Shown here in pieces: positions 36,643 through 48,261 of a stretch of DNA of 64,000 nucleotides (position 1 is the first letter of the stretch; every line of letters begins with the position of its first letter). Location: assembly GCA_035235625.1 (NCBI GenBank), contig CP141143.1:43757178-43821177 (forward strand), in the 5' to 3' direction. Source of the stretch: Saururus chinensis. Its lineage: Eukaryota; Streptophyta; Magnoliopsida; Piperales; Saururaceae. Made by a program: the position numbers and the translations under genes. The notes below the pieces were generated by a model. The model made no database searches. It saw only the letters and a list, made by a program, of their open reading frames with translations, and was not told the DNA's origin.

Positions 36643-36643
36643 G

Positions 36644-36979
36644 TGTTGTGCTCGAAGTGGCACAACGGCTTGGCTAGCCAGTAACGGGAAGGGAGTGGCG
36701 CAGAAGGCCGGAAAAGGGGAGGGGGACCGGCATGGCCGCCGGACAAGGGAGAAAGGGGAGATAATTAATCATTCATTTCATTATCAATTCAGGGCATAGC
36801 CCTTACACTTAAATTGACTAGCTAAGTGGGCTCACTAACAAGCACCTAAGGCCCATTAGCATAATTAAAAGAAAGCACTAATTACCTAGTTAACCTAATT
36901 ACCTAAATACCCTTATTATATAAAAACCCTAATTACCCTAATACGTGGTCCTAGTGGCAGCCCTAGGACATTCACAACA
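36644..36979 (-). repeat. gypsy-type LTR, copy 2 (336 bp)
   Basis: It has the same edges as 12075-12426 (TGTTGTG...CACAACA) with diverged sequence throughout. It cuts the Harbinger transposase after KYYVV. The expected other side of the transposase was not found beyond 38.5 kb, so no target duplication can be shown. Confidence 0.75.
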
Positions 36980-38532
36980 TTCTACAATGCTTCGCTTGTG
37001 CATCACCTCGTCCTCGAGGTGGCCCTAAAACTCTAGGCATCGGGCCCACCAAAAGTTCCACTGTGCATAGCTGGTCCGGAACTGTGGAGGAGACACGCCA
37101 AATGATGGAGATAGTGGGTCGCTACTCAAAAGCAAACATGCAGAAGCCAGCACAAACATGATGTGAGTGCAATTAACGGAACCCAAGGACAGAGTGAAGG
37201 AGCGGCCTCGACTTGTTGGATGTAGGACAAAGTAGACTATCCGCACAGGTCTCCAACAAGCAGGGTCATCATAGGGGCTACAGGACGCCCCAAGACTGCC
37301 CACAGAGGGCAGCAGATAGCACCATGGTCGGCCCATAGAGGGCATCAGTCTGCCCATAGAGGGCATACGGCTTGCACCACTCATTGATTAGCTCGCGAAC
37401 AGCTGGTACCAATGTCATCGCCACCTTGCTCGACTTCACATCCTTGACAAAGCCGAGCGACCACCATGGAAAGAGACCAAGCACCTCGGTCAGCCCCCCT
37501 ACAAGAGTTCAAAACTCGTGGGAGTGAGCATCGGCCATCAGGAGTGTGGCAATATGGCTTCCGTTGGGGCATAGCTCAATCATAGAGCGGGTCCACTTGA
37601 GCATGAAGAAGACCTTCTTAATGCAAACAGCGGCAGCAATGTGGTCCCCTTGCATTCTAACCGTTTGGGAATGAAAGGAGAAGGAGAATCTCCAACTGTG
37701 GCCAGTGGAAATCTGACCCAAATAAACTCGTGGTGCATCAGCGCAACATTCACAAGGCAATTGCCTGAAGAGCCGGTCCATCAAAAACTGCGGATGGAGC
37801 ATTAGCGAAGTCAGATCCAAATGGGAAGGGAAATCCCGTATGATCAGGACTTCCAAAGCAATCCCGATGGAAGGAATCACGACGCCTCTAGCCGTACAAA
37901 TCTGTAGGGGAGTGCCAAAGAGATCCCATGGAAGCAGGCCAATATGTTCTCCAGCCAACAAATCGAGGTGGCCTTAATCTCCAAGCATCGGGCCCACCAT
38001 AGCTTCATTGTGAATCGCCGGTCCGGAATTGTGGATGAGACACGCAGAAGGTTGCAAGGCAGAGGCCAGTACTTGAAGCCAACATGAAGTAGCTAATGGG
38101 ACATTTAGGAAATCAAGTCAGCGGGCGTTGGCTAAGGGGAAAGGAAACCTCATGCAGTGAACCCATTCAAGGTATCTCTGGTGTCGGCGGGGAAAGGGCT
38201 CACTCGCTTGTCCCATGTGTCTCGGCTTGGTTCCAAGCAAACACATATAACTTCACCTTCGGTAATCTCCATAGCAACAACCAGTGCATATGCAATGGAT
38301 TGGGCAAAATCACCGGTGCATAGGCTAGGTAGCGGATCCCATATTTTCTATATACACCTTGCTGAATAAGGGCCAAACAAAAGTGCGGACAATGCTTTCC
38401 CCAATATGCTTTCTACATTTGGTAGAAAAATCTATATAAGACACCGAAGATAGGTGAGATAATGGGCCATGATTTCTATCGTGGCAAAGGAAAATGTGAG
38501 CTTGCTGACTTTGTGGGCTATTGACATGCACA
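36980..38532 (-). other. internal part of the copy-2 gypsy-like element
   Basis: The first ~295 bp (36980-37275) match 12427-12745, including the acidic tail next to the LTR. Three short copies of a GCCCA(T/C)AGAGGGCA motif occur at 37301-37370. A block at 37966-38045 repeats 37013-37090 in the same direction. The stretch 38060-38532 has no recognised content. Confidence 0.5.
37509..37961 (-). CDS. unrecognised ORF in a gypsy-like element (150 codons)
   Basis: This is the longest open frame in the region. It begins MLAGEHIGLLPWDLFGTP, has a middle part ARGVVIPSIGIALEVLIIRD and ends FFMLKWTRSMIELCPNGSHI, then LLMADAHSHEF. In the same frame past one stop it continues GGLTEVLGLFPWWSLGFVKD and further to about 37278. 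Upstream the frame is also open after a stop within a copy of the LTR-proximal MVGPML segment. I recognise no domain, catalytic motif or transmembrane segment. It may be a decayed extra ORF of the retroelement. Whether it was ever translated is unknown. Confidence 0.3.
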   Translation of the reverse strand: MLAGEHIGLLPWDLFGTPLQICTARGVVIPSIGIALEVLIIRDFPSHLDLTSLMLHPQFLMDRLFRQLPCECCADAPRVYLGQISTGHSWRFSFSFHSQTVRMQGDHIAAAVCIKKVFFMLKWTRSMIELCPNGSHIATLLMADAHSHEF

Positions 38533-38536
38533 TAAC

Positions 38537-39705
38537 AGGGTGTTAGTCATTTTATATTTTAAAGTGATGTATCTCAGATTTTTGATTTCAAATGTAGACT
38601 AAAATCCTGCATTTCGGATGCTTGATTTTAGACTACATAACAGAATACTAGGTTTTTAGAATTCATGATAAAATACACAATAGAATTCAACTTTTATCTA
38701 AACATAAGATATAAAATATTAATTCCTCAAATCTTAGTTGGATAAATAAAAATAAATAATCAATCTATGATAAGATGATATTATGTGCATTTTGTCATTT
38801 ACATATGTGTAACATCCTCTATTTTTCTGTAATTTTTTGTAAATTTTATGCTATTTTTTCTCCTATTTTTTATAGCAAAATTTGATGCTTTGGCATATCT
38901 ATTTTTCGTTATTGACCTTGATATTTATAACATTAGAGTCAAGAGTGGTGTTTAGTCGCAGGTCATGGGCCTCGAAAAGCCACACAAACTTTTGGTGTGA
39001 AAATGGGAGAGAAAAGGAAGAAGAGCGCAGGAGAATATAAACAGAAAGAAAGGAAGAGAAGGAGAAATAAAAAAAACGGAGTGCCCGACCCACGGGCAAA
39101 ATAGAGGAAGGGAACTATCCCATCCTTCTGAGATGCCGGAGGTGACACTACTACCGGCTATCAGCTTCCATCCAATCGACCTCAGCTTGGCATCGCTGCC
39201 GCCACTCCGGCCTGGCCCCACCCGCCGTCGGCCCTTCTCTCTCCTCTTTTCCCATTTCAACCCGACAAAACCACCCACCCTTCCTTCACTCAATTCGCCT
39301 CTGCCACCGGCCAATTGGCCTCCAGTCCACCGCCATGGCTTCACCTCGGCCAGGATGACGTCCGAGCACCACCGTCCCGGCCTCCTCGCCCCTCCTCCAC
39401 CGGCGTGAGGTAAAAATTTGTTTGCCCCTCTTTTTCCCTTTGTTTCTATGTGTTGTGACCTGCAGCAGTGCCACCGGTCGCCGACCACCACCAGCTGGCC
39501 TTTGTCCCCCTCAGCCCAGCGACAACAAGGCCATCGCCCCCGGCCTTTGGCGAATTTGTCTTTCTAAGGGGTTGCAGAGGAGAATATGACGAAGGAGAGA
39601 CCCCTAGCCCGATGCGTGCATTTTCAAATCGCATGAGTTGGGGTCGGAATTGAAAATCCATGAGTGAAGGCTATTTTACGTTGTAAGGTGGGGTTTGAAA
39701 TGTAC
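38537..39705. mobile_element. TIR transposon, TAA-target family, truncated copy
   Basis: After TAA (38534-38536) it begins CAGGGTGTTAGTCATTTTAT and is collinear, in reverse, with the complete copy at 58339-59543. The match runs through CTCCTCTACAACCTCTTAG-like DNA to about 39705, then stops. The second terminal repeat is missing. The interior from about 38809 (TGTAACATCCTC) resembles the 5' part of the long LTR at 29496 (GAGTC..G.GTG.GG.TTAGT.GCAGG), so it includes captured LTR DNA. No transposase is present. Confidence 0.75.
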
Positions 39706-39766
39706 GATCTGATCTGCTCTATTGCGTTCTACTCAGCTTTGTGATAGAGTGAGGTGTAATTCCATT

Positions 39767-39907
39767 GATTTATTAGCTTTCATTTAACTCCGTTGATTTA
39801 TGAGATTGCTATCTGACTTCAATGATTTATGAGATTTTTGTCTAATTTTGATGATTTATGAGATTTTCATTGGACTTTGATGATTTATGATATTTTAGTC
39901 TAACTCC
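39767..39907. repeat. 29-bp minisatellite, about 5 units
   Basis: Units of GATTTATGAGATTTT....CT.A(C/T)TTTGAT repeat head to tail with small differences. The first is 28 bp and the last is partial. Confidence 0.8.
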
Positions 39908-40253
39908 AAATGATATACTTGAATATAAGGATATACGTATTTTAACGCATACAATTTGTGATACTTGATGTATGTAATATCTATTAGGTAGAACTACGTT
40001 TGGATTCGATTGTATTGGAATAACATCGTGGATGATATCCAATATGTACGTAGGCAACCAACGGTACTGCAACATTGGCCCGATCCAAATTATTTGTAAA
40101 TATATGCTTTATTTTGGCCTACATGTGGCATAGCCTTGAAGCTTCGTAGTGCGTTGAAGAACATTACACCTCTTGCACATAGATGATGTTTCCTTGTTTT
40201 AGGAAGAAAATTTTTATTTGAAATTTCTAGACCCTGGTTCAGGCCGGGGTGTT
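39908..40253 (-). repeat. probable LTR edge abutting the satellite
   Basis: The stretch ends GGCCGGGGTGTTAC directly before the satellite at 40254. On the minus strand this reads GTAACACCCCGGCC, the usual start of many plant gypsy LTRs. No other edge was found, so the extent is unknown. Confidence 0.35.
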
Positions 40254-41276
40254 ACCGATTCATTATTACAAACGTAACAAATTATTGGGTTGCACTCCAA
40301 GACTTAACCGATCTAATGATTTGTGTACATTCTTAAAGAAGTTTGGTTTCAATTGATTTAAAGGATATAACCAGAGCAGAAGTGGTTTTATTGGTTTGTC
40401 ATTTAGCATGTTTGATTCATTTTTTACAAACTTAGCAAATGAGTACATATTTATTAACAATAATTTAATACCCATTCGTGATGAGCGGTGGTGCTTTGTT
40501 CAAGAAATATTTAAGGAAGAGTGGTCAAATTGTGGTATCACTTTATCTAATTGATTCGTCATTACGAACGCAACAAATGATTAGGAGATCTCTTTATACG
40601 ATAAACTATGTAATGATTTGTGACAATCTTAATGAGCTTTGATTTTAATCTAATAAAAGAATAAAACTTGACCATAACTAGTATAATTTGTTCATCATTT
40701 AGTATGTTTGATTCATTCCTATTAACTTAGCACATGAGTGTGTATTTATTTAAAACTTTAAAGTTCAAATTTGTGATGAGCTTAGGTGATTTTTTCTAAA
40801 ATTAGTCAAACGTATGAAATGATTTAAGTTTACCGTGAGCGGACAAGCTATGGTATCAGTTTGTGCAATTAATTCATGATGTCGAATGTAACAAATAAAA
40901 TGGAGGACTCTTTATACTTTAAACGATATAATGATTTGTGCACATTCTTAACGAACTTTAGTTTTAATCGATTAAAATGATATAACTAGTCCAAAATTTG
41001 CTTGATTGGTTCGTTGTTCAGTGCATTTGATTCATTATTACAAACTTTGGAAATGAATATATATTTATTTAAAACAATTAAACACACATTCGTGATGTGG
41101 TCAGGAGCTTTTGTTCTAAAACTAGTTAAGTGAATGAAATCACATAGGTTAAGGAAGAACAATTAAATTATGGTATCACTTGGGCCACTTGATTTGTCAT
41201 TACAAATGTAACAAGTGAAAGGGAGGACCCTTTAATATTTAAATGATATAGTAATTTGTGCACATTCTTAACAAAA
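40254..41276. repeat. ~318-bp satellite array, block 1
   Basis: About three head-to-tail monomers. The marker TGTGGTATCA (or a one-base variant) starts at 40531, 40849 and 41169, giving spacings of 318 and 320 bp. Other landmarks are GATTCGTCATTACGAACG, AAAGGATATAACTAGACC and GTGATGAGCTTGG. Two monomer types are visible, one with AAATCACATAGGTTAAGGAA and one with AAAGGATTTAAGTT..GGTGAGCGG. Confidence 0.88.
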
Positions 41277-43767
41277 TATAACACCCAGGGTTTCATTCTC
41301 ATGAACATAGAGGCAATGCGAAACTTAGGGTGTTAACGATATAGCTAAGCATCACATAACATAAAAATAATTCACCAAATGAAATATATTAGTCATAATC
41401 CAGGATCATAGCTCAGCCATGTAAAAGTGCAATAACATAAGAAAATAACATGAACTAATGTTTTGGGCAAGACAGTGCCTTTTTACAAAATAACATGAAA
41501 ATAAACCCATAGTCCTAATAATTCCAGATGTCTATCCTGCTAGCAACTGTGTATTTCCCGCTAATGGAAATTGCTACTCTAAGTCTGGAGTTGTACCTTC
41601 ATCACAGAGATGCTTGAGTATTTCCACTAATACTATGTTAGATGCATGAAAAACCACTCATAGTCATACCAAGGAGGTTGGTATAAAAATAAAAAGGGTA
41701 ATTTAGAAAATGAGCTGCATAAGACAATCGAAATGTCTAATTAGAACATAACTCATAGGGTCTAACCTCTAACCAATTAAGGCCAAGGGCAACCTAATTT
41801 AAAGTGGACTTTGCTCAGGAAGCAATTTACTTATTGCTGCCCAGATATGGACTCTCGCTCAAAGGAGTAACTATATTCTAATAGTAAATCCTAACATCCC
41901 TAGAGATCAACTTGGATTAGTCGAGGGCCTGGAGATGTAGGTACCAACTGTGCTTATGGAAACACTGGTCAGATGTAGATAAGCCTTCCATGATGCTACA
42001 AAATCTAGATGTGTGCGAAGTGCTCAAAGAGCTGGGAACCAACGTCCCATAAGTGTGGAGGCCACACGGGCCTTAAGTTCTGCCTTGGCTATTATTGTGA
42101 GTTTACTTAAACACTAACTCAAACACATGATGCCAATGGATTATAGATTAATCACTGCATATGACAACTTATGGGTGCAGCAAGATGGTGGGTATAACCA
42201 ATTCACTATTCACATACTCATCATGACAATGAATCAAATTGAGGCTTAGATCGAATAACCTATTTCAGCAATACATAACTCAAATTGAGGCTGAGATAGA
42301 GTAACCTAATTCAGCAAGACCTAAATCAGATTGAGGCTTAGATAGAATAACCTAAATCAACAAGACATAGATCAAATTGAGGCTAAGACCTATTCAGGAA
42401 GATAGATCAAATTGAGGCTGAGATAGAATAACATAATTCATAAAGACATAAATCCAATTAAAGCTGAGATAGAATACCCTAATTCAGCATGTGAATGGAC
42501 TGAATTGGGGCTGGGGCAAATTGATACAATCAGCAAGAGAATGGCACTAATAAAGGCTGAAACTTCAATCAAATCTAGCAAGATAATGGCACGAATTAGG
42601 GCTAAATCTTACTATCAAATTCAGCAAGGTATTAGATTGAATTAGGGCTAAAACTCATAATCAATTCAGCAAGGTATAAATAGGGCTAAAACTCCTAATC
42701 AGTTCAGCAAAGTAGTAGATTGAATAAGGCTAAAACTCCTAATCAATTCATCAAGGTAGTAGATTGAATTAGGGCCTAAAACTCCTAATCAATTCAGCAA
42801 GGTAATAGATTGAGTTAGGGCTAACACTTCGAATCAATTCAGCAAGGTAATAGATTGAATTAGGGCTAAAATTTGTAATCAAAATCAGAATCATAAGAGG
42901 TAGACTTAGAGCTAACATATAGAATCAAAATCATCATCATGAGAGATTGAATTAGGGCTTGAATGAATGACCAAATTCAGCATGATAAAAGATTAGATTA
43001 GGGCTGAGATAAATATTAAAAACTAGAATTATAAGAGTTTGAATTAGGCTGAAATATGAAATCAAATATCAAGCATCATAGGGGTCGAACTAGGGATGGA
43101 ATTCATCATCCAATCCAGTATGATTATGGTGTAAAAATTGTATCCTAACTCTACCTGTCCCCCTCCAAAGCTTTGCGCCCTCACGCCTAAGCCTCTACCT
43201 CTAAAATGAGTCAAAAGGTGCTGACTTTCTCCCTCCACAAGCTACTAGCCAAGGGTATGTGTTTTTGGATGGAAGAAAGAGAGGAAAGAAGAGGACTGAG
43301 CAAAAATTGTGCCCCCCCCCCCCCACCCCCCTCCCCCTCCCTCAACCAAGCCTTCATATAACAAAATTCCTATTTTCTAGGGGGTTAAACCAATTATTAA
43401 AATTGGACAAAAGACTGGTGTGTTCCCCCCTAGAGTCCTTACTCCACTTTCCTATTTTCTTGGACCTGCCCCTCCTAAGAGTCTTAGCCATCGCCTATTT
43501 TATAGGGGCCTCCCCCTACAATATAGGACCCGCCCCACATACAAAATCCTCAACCTATTCCTCATTCTTTTGGACTCTCTCCCTCTCAAGTTCTAATCCT
43601 AGAGGGCCGAAAACCCTATCTGACAAAGTGGTCCCCCTTTTTTCCGAGCATGGACTCCTTACCCTATAAGGTTAACAAAACATGCCAATAAAATGAATTC
43701 AAATCAAACAAGCACACACATAAGTAAAAAAAATAATTACCTACAATTAGGGATTAGGGATGTTACA
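41277..43767 (-). repeat. 2.5-kb solo LTR in the satellite
   Basis: It starts TATAACACCCAGGG (decayed TGTAACACCC) and ends GGGATGTTACA. The flanks CAAAA and CTAAC both derive from CAAAC of the satellite, a decayed 5-bp duplication. Satellite phase continues across it (spacing 323 bp after subtracting 2491 bp). It contains a ~46-bp minisatellite (42230-42950) and a C-run near 43312-43330. No coding domain is present. Orientation is inferred from related LTRs. Confidence 0.75.
42230..42950. repeat. ~46-bp minisatellite inside the LTR
   Basis: The first half is built of CAAATTGAGGCTGAGATAGA plus TAACCTAATTCAGCAAGACA units. The second half has drifted to GAATTAGGGCTAAAACTCCT plus AATCAATTCAGCAAGGTA units. 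The related LTR shows the same series at about 45465-46110. Confidence 0.85.
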
Positions 43768-44464
43768 CTAACTTCGGTTTTAATAGACTAAAAGGATATA
43801 CCTACACAAAAAATAGTCCGATTGGTTCGTTGTTTAGTATGTTTGATTCATTCTTATGAACATAGAAAATTAGTACGTATTTATTTAAAATAATTAAATA
43901 CACATTCGTGACAAGCTCGGGTATTTTTTTTCTAAAACTAGTTAAGCGAATAAAATCACATAGGTTAAGGAAGAACAATTATTGTAGTATCACTTTGTCC
44001 ACTTGATTTATCATTAAGAACGTAACAAATGAATGAGAGGTCTCTTTAATCTTTTAACGATATAACAATTTATGCACATTCTTAACAAACTTCGGTTTTA
44101 TTGATTAAACGGATATAACTAGACCAAAATTGTCCGACTATCGTCATTTAGTGCCTTTGAATCATTCTTACGAACTTAGCAAATAAGTATGTATTTATTT
44201 TAAACAATTAAATACACATTCATGACGAGCTTGAGTGTCTTTTATCTAAACTAGTTAAGCGAATGAAATCACAGGTTAAGGAAGAACGGTTAAATTGTGG
44301 TATCACTTTGTCCACTTGATTTGTCAATATGAATGTAACAAATGAATGAGAGGTCTCTTTAATCTTTAAATGATATAAAGATTTGTGTGCATTCTTCACA
44401 AACTTCGGTTTTAATCAAATAAAAGAATATAACTAGACCAAAATTTGTCCAATTGGTTCATCGT
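43768..44464. repeat. ~318-bp satellite array, block 2
   Basis: The marker TGTAGTATCA/TGTGGTATCA starts at 43983 and 44296 (313 bp apart). It is bounded by LTRs on both sides. Confidence 0.85.
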
Positions 44465-46132
44465 TGTAATACCCCGGGTTTTTATTCTCATCAACTTAGA
44501 GGCGATGCAAAACTCAGGGTGTTAACAACATAGAGAAGCATCACATAACATAAAAAAATAATTCAACTTATGAAACATATTAATGATAGTCCATGATCAT
44601 AGCTCAGCCATTTACAAGTACAGTAACATATGGAAATAAAATGAACTAATGTTTTGGGCAACACAGTGCCTTATTAAAAAATAGATTAGAAATAAACCTA
44701 AAGTCCTAAAAATTTCAAATGTCTACCCTGATAGCAATTGTGTATCGCCGGCTAATTGAAATTACTACTCTGAGTCTAGAGATGTACCTCCATCACAGAG
44801 ATGTGTGAATATTTCCACTAATACTCTTTAAGATGCATAAAAAACCCACCCATAGTCATACCAAGGAGATGGGTATAGAAACAAAAGGGGTCACATTGAG
44901 AATGAGCTGCATAAGAGAGTCAATTTTTTTTTAAAACATGACTCATAGGGTATGACCTCTAACTTATAAAGGACAAAGGTAACCAAATTGAAAGTGGAAT
45001 CTGCTCTAGAAGCAATTTACTTACTGTTGCCCGAATACGGACTCCCGTTCAAAGGAGTAACTATATGCTAATAATAAATCCTAACATCCCTAGAGCAACT
45101 TGGATCATTCAAAGGCCTAGAGATGTATGTACCAACTATGCTTATGGACACACTGGCCGGAGGTAGATGAGCCTTCCACGATGCTCAAAAACCTAGATGT
45201 GCGCAAAGTGCTAGGAACCAACGTCCCGAAAGTGCAGAGGCCACATGGGCCTAAAGTGCCGCCATGGCTATTACAGTGAGCTTACTTAAACACTGACTCA
45301 AAGACATGATGTCAACGGATTAAAGATTAATCACAACATATAAAAGCTTATGATTGCAGGAAGACCATGGGTTAAAGCCAAAGATTCAGATCAATGCAAG
45401 CAGGGTTTGATCTCACCATAAACACATAAAACAAATTGACATACTCCCTATGACAATGAATCAATTTGAGGCTGATAGAATAACCTCTTTCAGCAAGACC
45501 TAACTTTAATTGAGGCTGAAATAGAGTAACCTAATTCAACAAGACATAACTCAAATTTAGGCTGAGATAGAGTAACCTAATTCAGCAAGACCTAAATAAT
45601 ATTGAGGCTAAAATAAAATAACCTAATTCAGCAAGACATAATTCAAATTCAGGCAAAGATAGAGTAACCTAATTTAGCAAGGCGTAACTCAAATTGAGGC
45701 TGAGATAGAATAACCTAATTCAGCAAGACCAAAATCAGATTGAGGTTGAGATAGAATAATCTAATTCAGCAAAACATAATTCAAATTGGGGCTGAGAGCA
45801 AATTGATATAATTAGCAAGAGGATGGCACTAATAAATGCAGAAACTTTGAATCAAATCCAGCAAGGTAATGACACGAATTAGGGCAAAATCTTACAATCA
45901 AATTCAGCAAGGTAATGGCACGATTAGGGCTGAATCTTACAATAAAATTCAACAAGGTATTGGCACAAATTAGGGCTAACACTCACAATAAAATTTAGTA
46001 AAGTAATAGATTGAATCAGAGCTAAAACTCATAATTCAATTAAGCAAAGTAATAGATTGAATTAGGGCTAAAACTCATAATTCAATTAAGAAAAGTAATA
46101 CATTGAATTAGGGATAAAATACGTAATCAAAA
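44465..46132 (-). repeat. LTR of the same 2.5-kb family, one end lost
   Basis: It begins TGTAATACCCCGGG, directly in the satellite, and is collinear with 41277-43767 through the minisatellite. It stops at about 46132, where satellite resumes, so the far ~0.8 kb is deleted. Confidence 0.75.
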
Positions 46133-46329
46133 TCAAAATCATTATAAGTTAAGATAGAACGGTCAAATTGTGGTATCACTTTTTCTATTTTATTTGTTAT
46201 TACGTACGTAAGAATTAAGTAAGAAGTCTCTTTAAACTTTATATGATATAACGATTTGAGAACATTCTTAACAAACTTCGCTTTTAATCGATTAAAATGA
46301 TACAACTTGACCAAAAGTTTTTTTAGATG
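46133..46329. repeat. ~318-bp satellite, block 3
   Basis: A partial monomer with the marker TGTGGTATCA at 46169. It ends in ...TTGACCAAAAGT, where the large gypsy element starts. Confidence 0.8.
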
Positions 46330-46408
46330 TACCGGTAGAAGGGTAAGCTTAGTTTAGATGTAATTTGTTTTCCTTTTCAAGTCCCCGGCAACAACACTAA
46401 AAACTTGT
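46330..46408 (-). repeat. duplicated leader and primer-site fragment beyond the second LTR
   Basis: GTAGAAGGGTAAGCTTAGTT, then TTTTCCTTTTCAAGTCCCC, matches 59560-59627 next to the other LTR. The primer-site part is decayed (CCCCGGCAACAACAC). Confidence 0.75.
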
Positions 46409-47816
46409 TAAATTTTAATTGTTTACTCACAGGCACACGAATCTATAGTAGTTAAGCAGCTAAATCGAATATCGATCCCATAGAGACTTAAAATTAGAAA
46501 ACCAAATTTAATCTAACTAAAGTAAGCTATAATCTAGTTAACAACTATAAAGAGAATGACTTGACTAAAGTAACTAACAAAAGCAAATAAGAGTTTAAAG
46601 GCAATGAAACTATCCAAATTAAAATTCTAAAGCTTTAATCTAAAAATAAGAAAACAATGCAAAATAAATAAAATACTATCAAATAAGCAAAATACTAAGA
46701 AATAAATAAAACACTAGGAAATAAAACACCAGCAAATAAACAAAGTACTAGAAAATAAACAAAATACTAGCAAATAAAAAAAGTAATAACAAATAAACAA
46801 AGTACTAGGGCATAAAAATCCACATTCATTAAATCATAAAAACTCATAAATATGATAATTAATCATTTTTTTCACATTCATCTCATAATAATTTAGAATT
46901 CAATCTTCATTATTATTGAAAATATCATCATTAAGCTCTCATGCACAATAAAAAAAAAACATTGTTCCTCCTCACTTCAATGGATTAAAATTAAGTCATT
47001 AATTATATCCACAATTAGCAAATCACAACTAATACCCAATTTCAATATTAAACAAGACAAAACTAATTAAAAAACTAATGAGAACCAATTTAAATCATGA
47101 TAAAATCATGACTAAACATATATCCAAATCAATCTCATCAATTAAAGAGGTAGAAATAATTAACATGAAATCCATCATTAAAAAAAATTAATTGTCTCAT
47201 AATCATGAAATTCTATAATTTAATGAAGCTTCATCCAAGCTCTAGCAAAAAAGATTTAGTGACTCATTAACCTAAGAAATAAAGTATCCATTGAATAAAG
47301 TTGAAAGAAACTTAAAACTTTAGAAGAAAATTAAGCAAAATTTTAAAATTTCGAACTGCTACAGTAGCCATGAACAGTACAGTGAATAGTGCTTCATGAA
47401 CAGTAACTTGTGAGCAAAGACCTGGCTGAGATTTTTCTAATGTGGTTCTCTGCTTTGCTCTTTCTTCACAATAGAACACCTTGAAGGAAGATGATGGCCT
47501 GACCCTCTCTCTTAATTGGCTCTCCTCCCTAGGTCATCCCATACCTTTTTATACTATCAAGAGCAAGCCTCAATCAAATAAGTACCTAAGTTTGTCTTTC
47601 CACTAATGAGAATGGGGCCCACTACTACAACATTCTTAATTGATTAACCTTCTCAATTTCATCATTTCCTCAATTGGTCTTCTGGTTTGAGCCCTGTTCT
47701 CTTGTTTCCCACTTTGTTTCATTCTATCTTTGGCACTTTCCTTAATTAAGACATCTTTCTTTTTATGAGCTCTTCCCTAAAATGTATAAACTATGGTATA
47801 TAAAAGGTTATATCAA
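46409..47816 (-). repeat. gypsy LTR (1408 bp, internally deleted)
   Basis: On the minus strand it starts TGATATAACC at 47816 and ends AATTTAACA at 46409. A TATA box (TATAAAAAGG) lies near 47545. It is collinear with 59628-61259 but lacks about 254 bp corresponding to 60957-61210. Confidence 0.8.
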
Positions 47817-48261
47817 ACCTACTTTTTGCTAGTCCTCGAGCAAAACCAAAAACAAAAACAACAAAAAATAAAACTAGCTACTCCACTTCCGTAGTAAATC
47901 TTGATTGCATTCAGCATATGCAATAAGCCTTTAAACCCCTAGCTTACACTAGTGGACGAGTTATAGTCTTGTGAGGGTTTGCAGTAAATCTACCCCCAAA
48001 ATTTAAAATCGAAAAGATAAAAGAAAATAAAAATTAAAACCATAGAAAATTCACAAATCAACTCATCCTAAACATGTGACTTTATTTAATGAAATCAATC
48101 ATAAATAAGTGTAATGCATAATACAACTTTTCTTCTGAAACAATAATTCATTCTAACAACTTCATATTGGTGGCAAGTACTCATACATTAATAATAGTTT
48201 TAAAAATAGACAATGCCAAGCAATTATACAATCCCAATTTCATGAATCGAACAACTGAATG
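47817..48261 (-). other. 3' internal region of the gypsy element
   Basis: AT-rich non-coding DNA next to the LTR, containing GCTCGAGGACTAGCAAAAAG on the minus strand, a motif usual just before the 3' LTR of this group. It continues on the far side of the inserted LTR at 54546. Confidence 0.55.

Larger units (their letters stand above)
27977..36643 (+). mobile_element. PIF/Harbinger transposon, split by three insertions, right end lost
   Basis: The left end GGGCCTGTTTGGAAGG at 27977, after TTAA, is a common PIF/Harbinger terminus with a TWA target. Its own DNA is 27977-29495, 33848-34061, 34390-36643. It encodes the two usual proteins, a Myb/SANT-like DNA-binding protein and a DDE transposase, both broken. 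The 5' part has a 151-bp-spaced tandem duplication (from about 28220 and 28371) in C-rich leader DNA. Another weak tandem repeat of about 105 bp lies between the two genes (35585-35850). The transposase is cut at 36643 by a gypsy LTR and its remainder and the right terminus were not found. Confidence 0.75.

Noticed and set aside
43259-43669. 136-codon plus-strand frame
   Set aside because: It starts in a poly-C run inside a solo LTR and has no recognisable domain.
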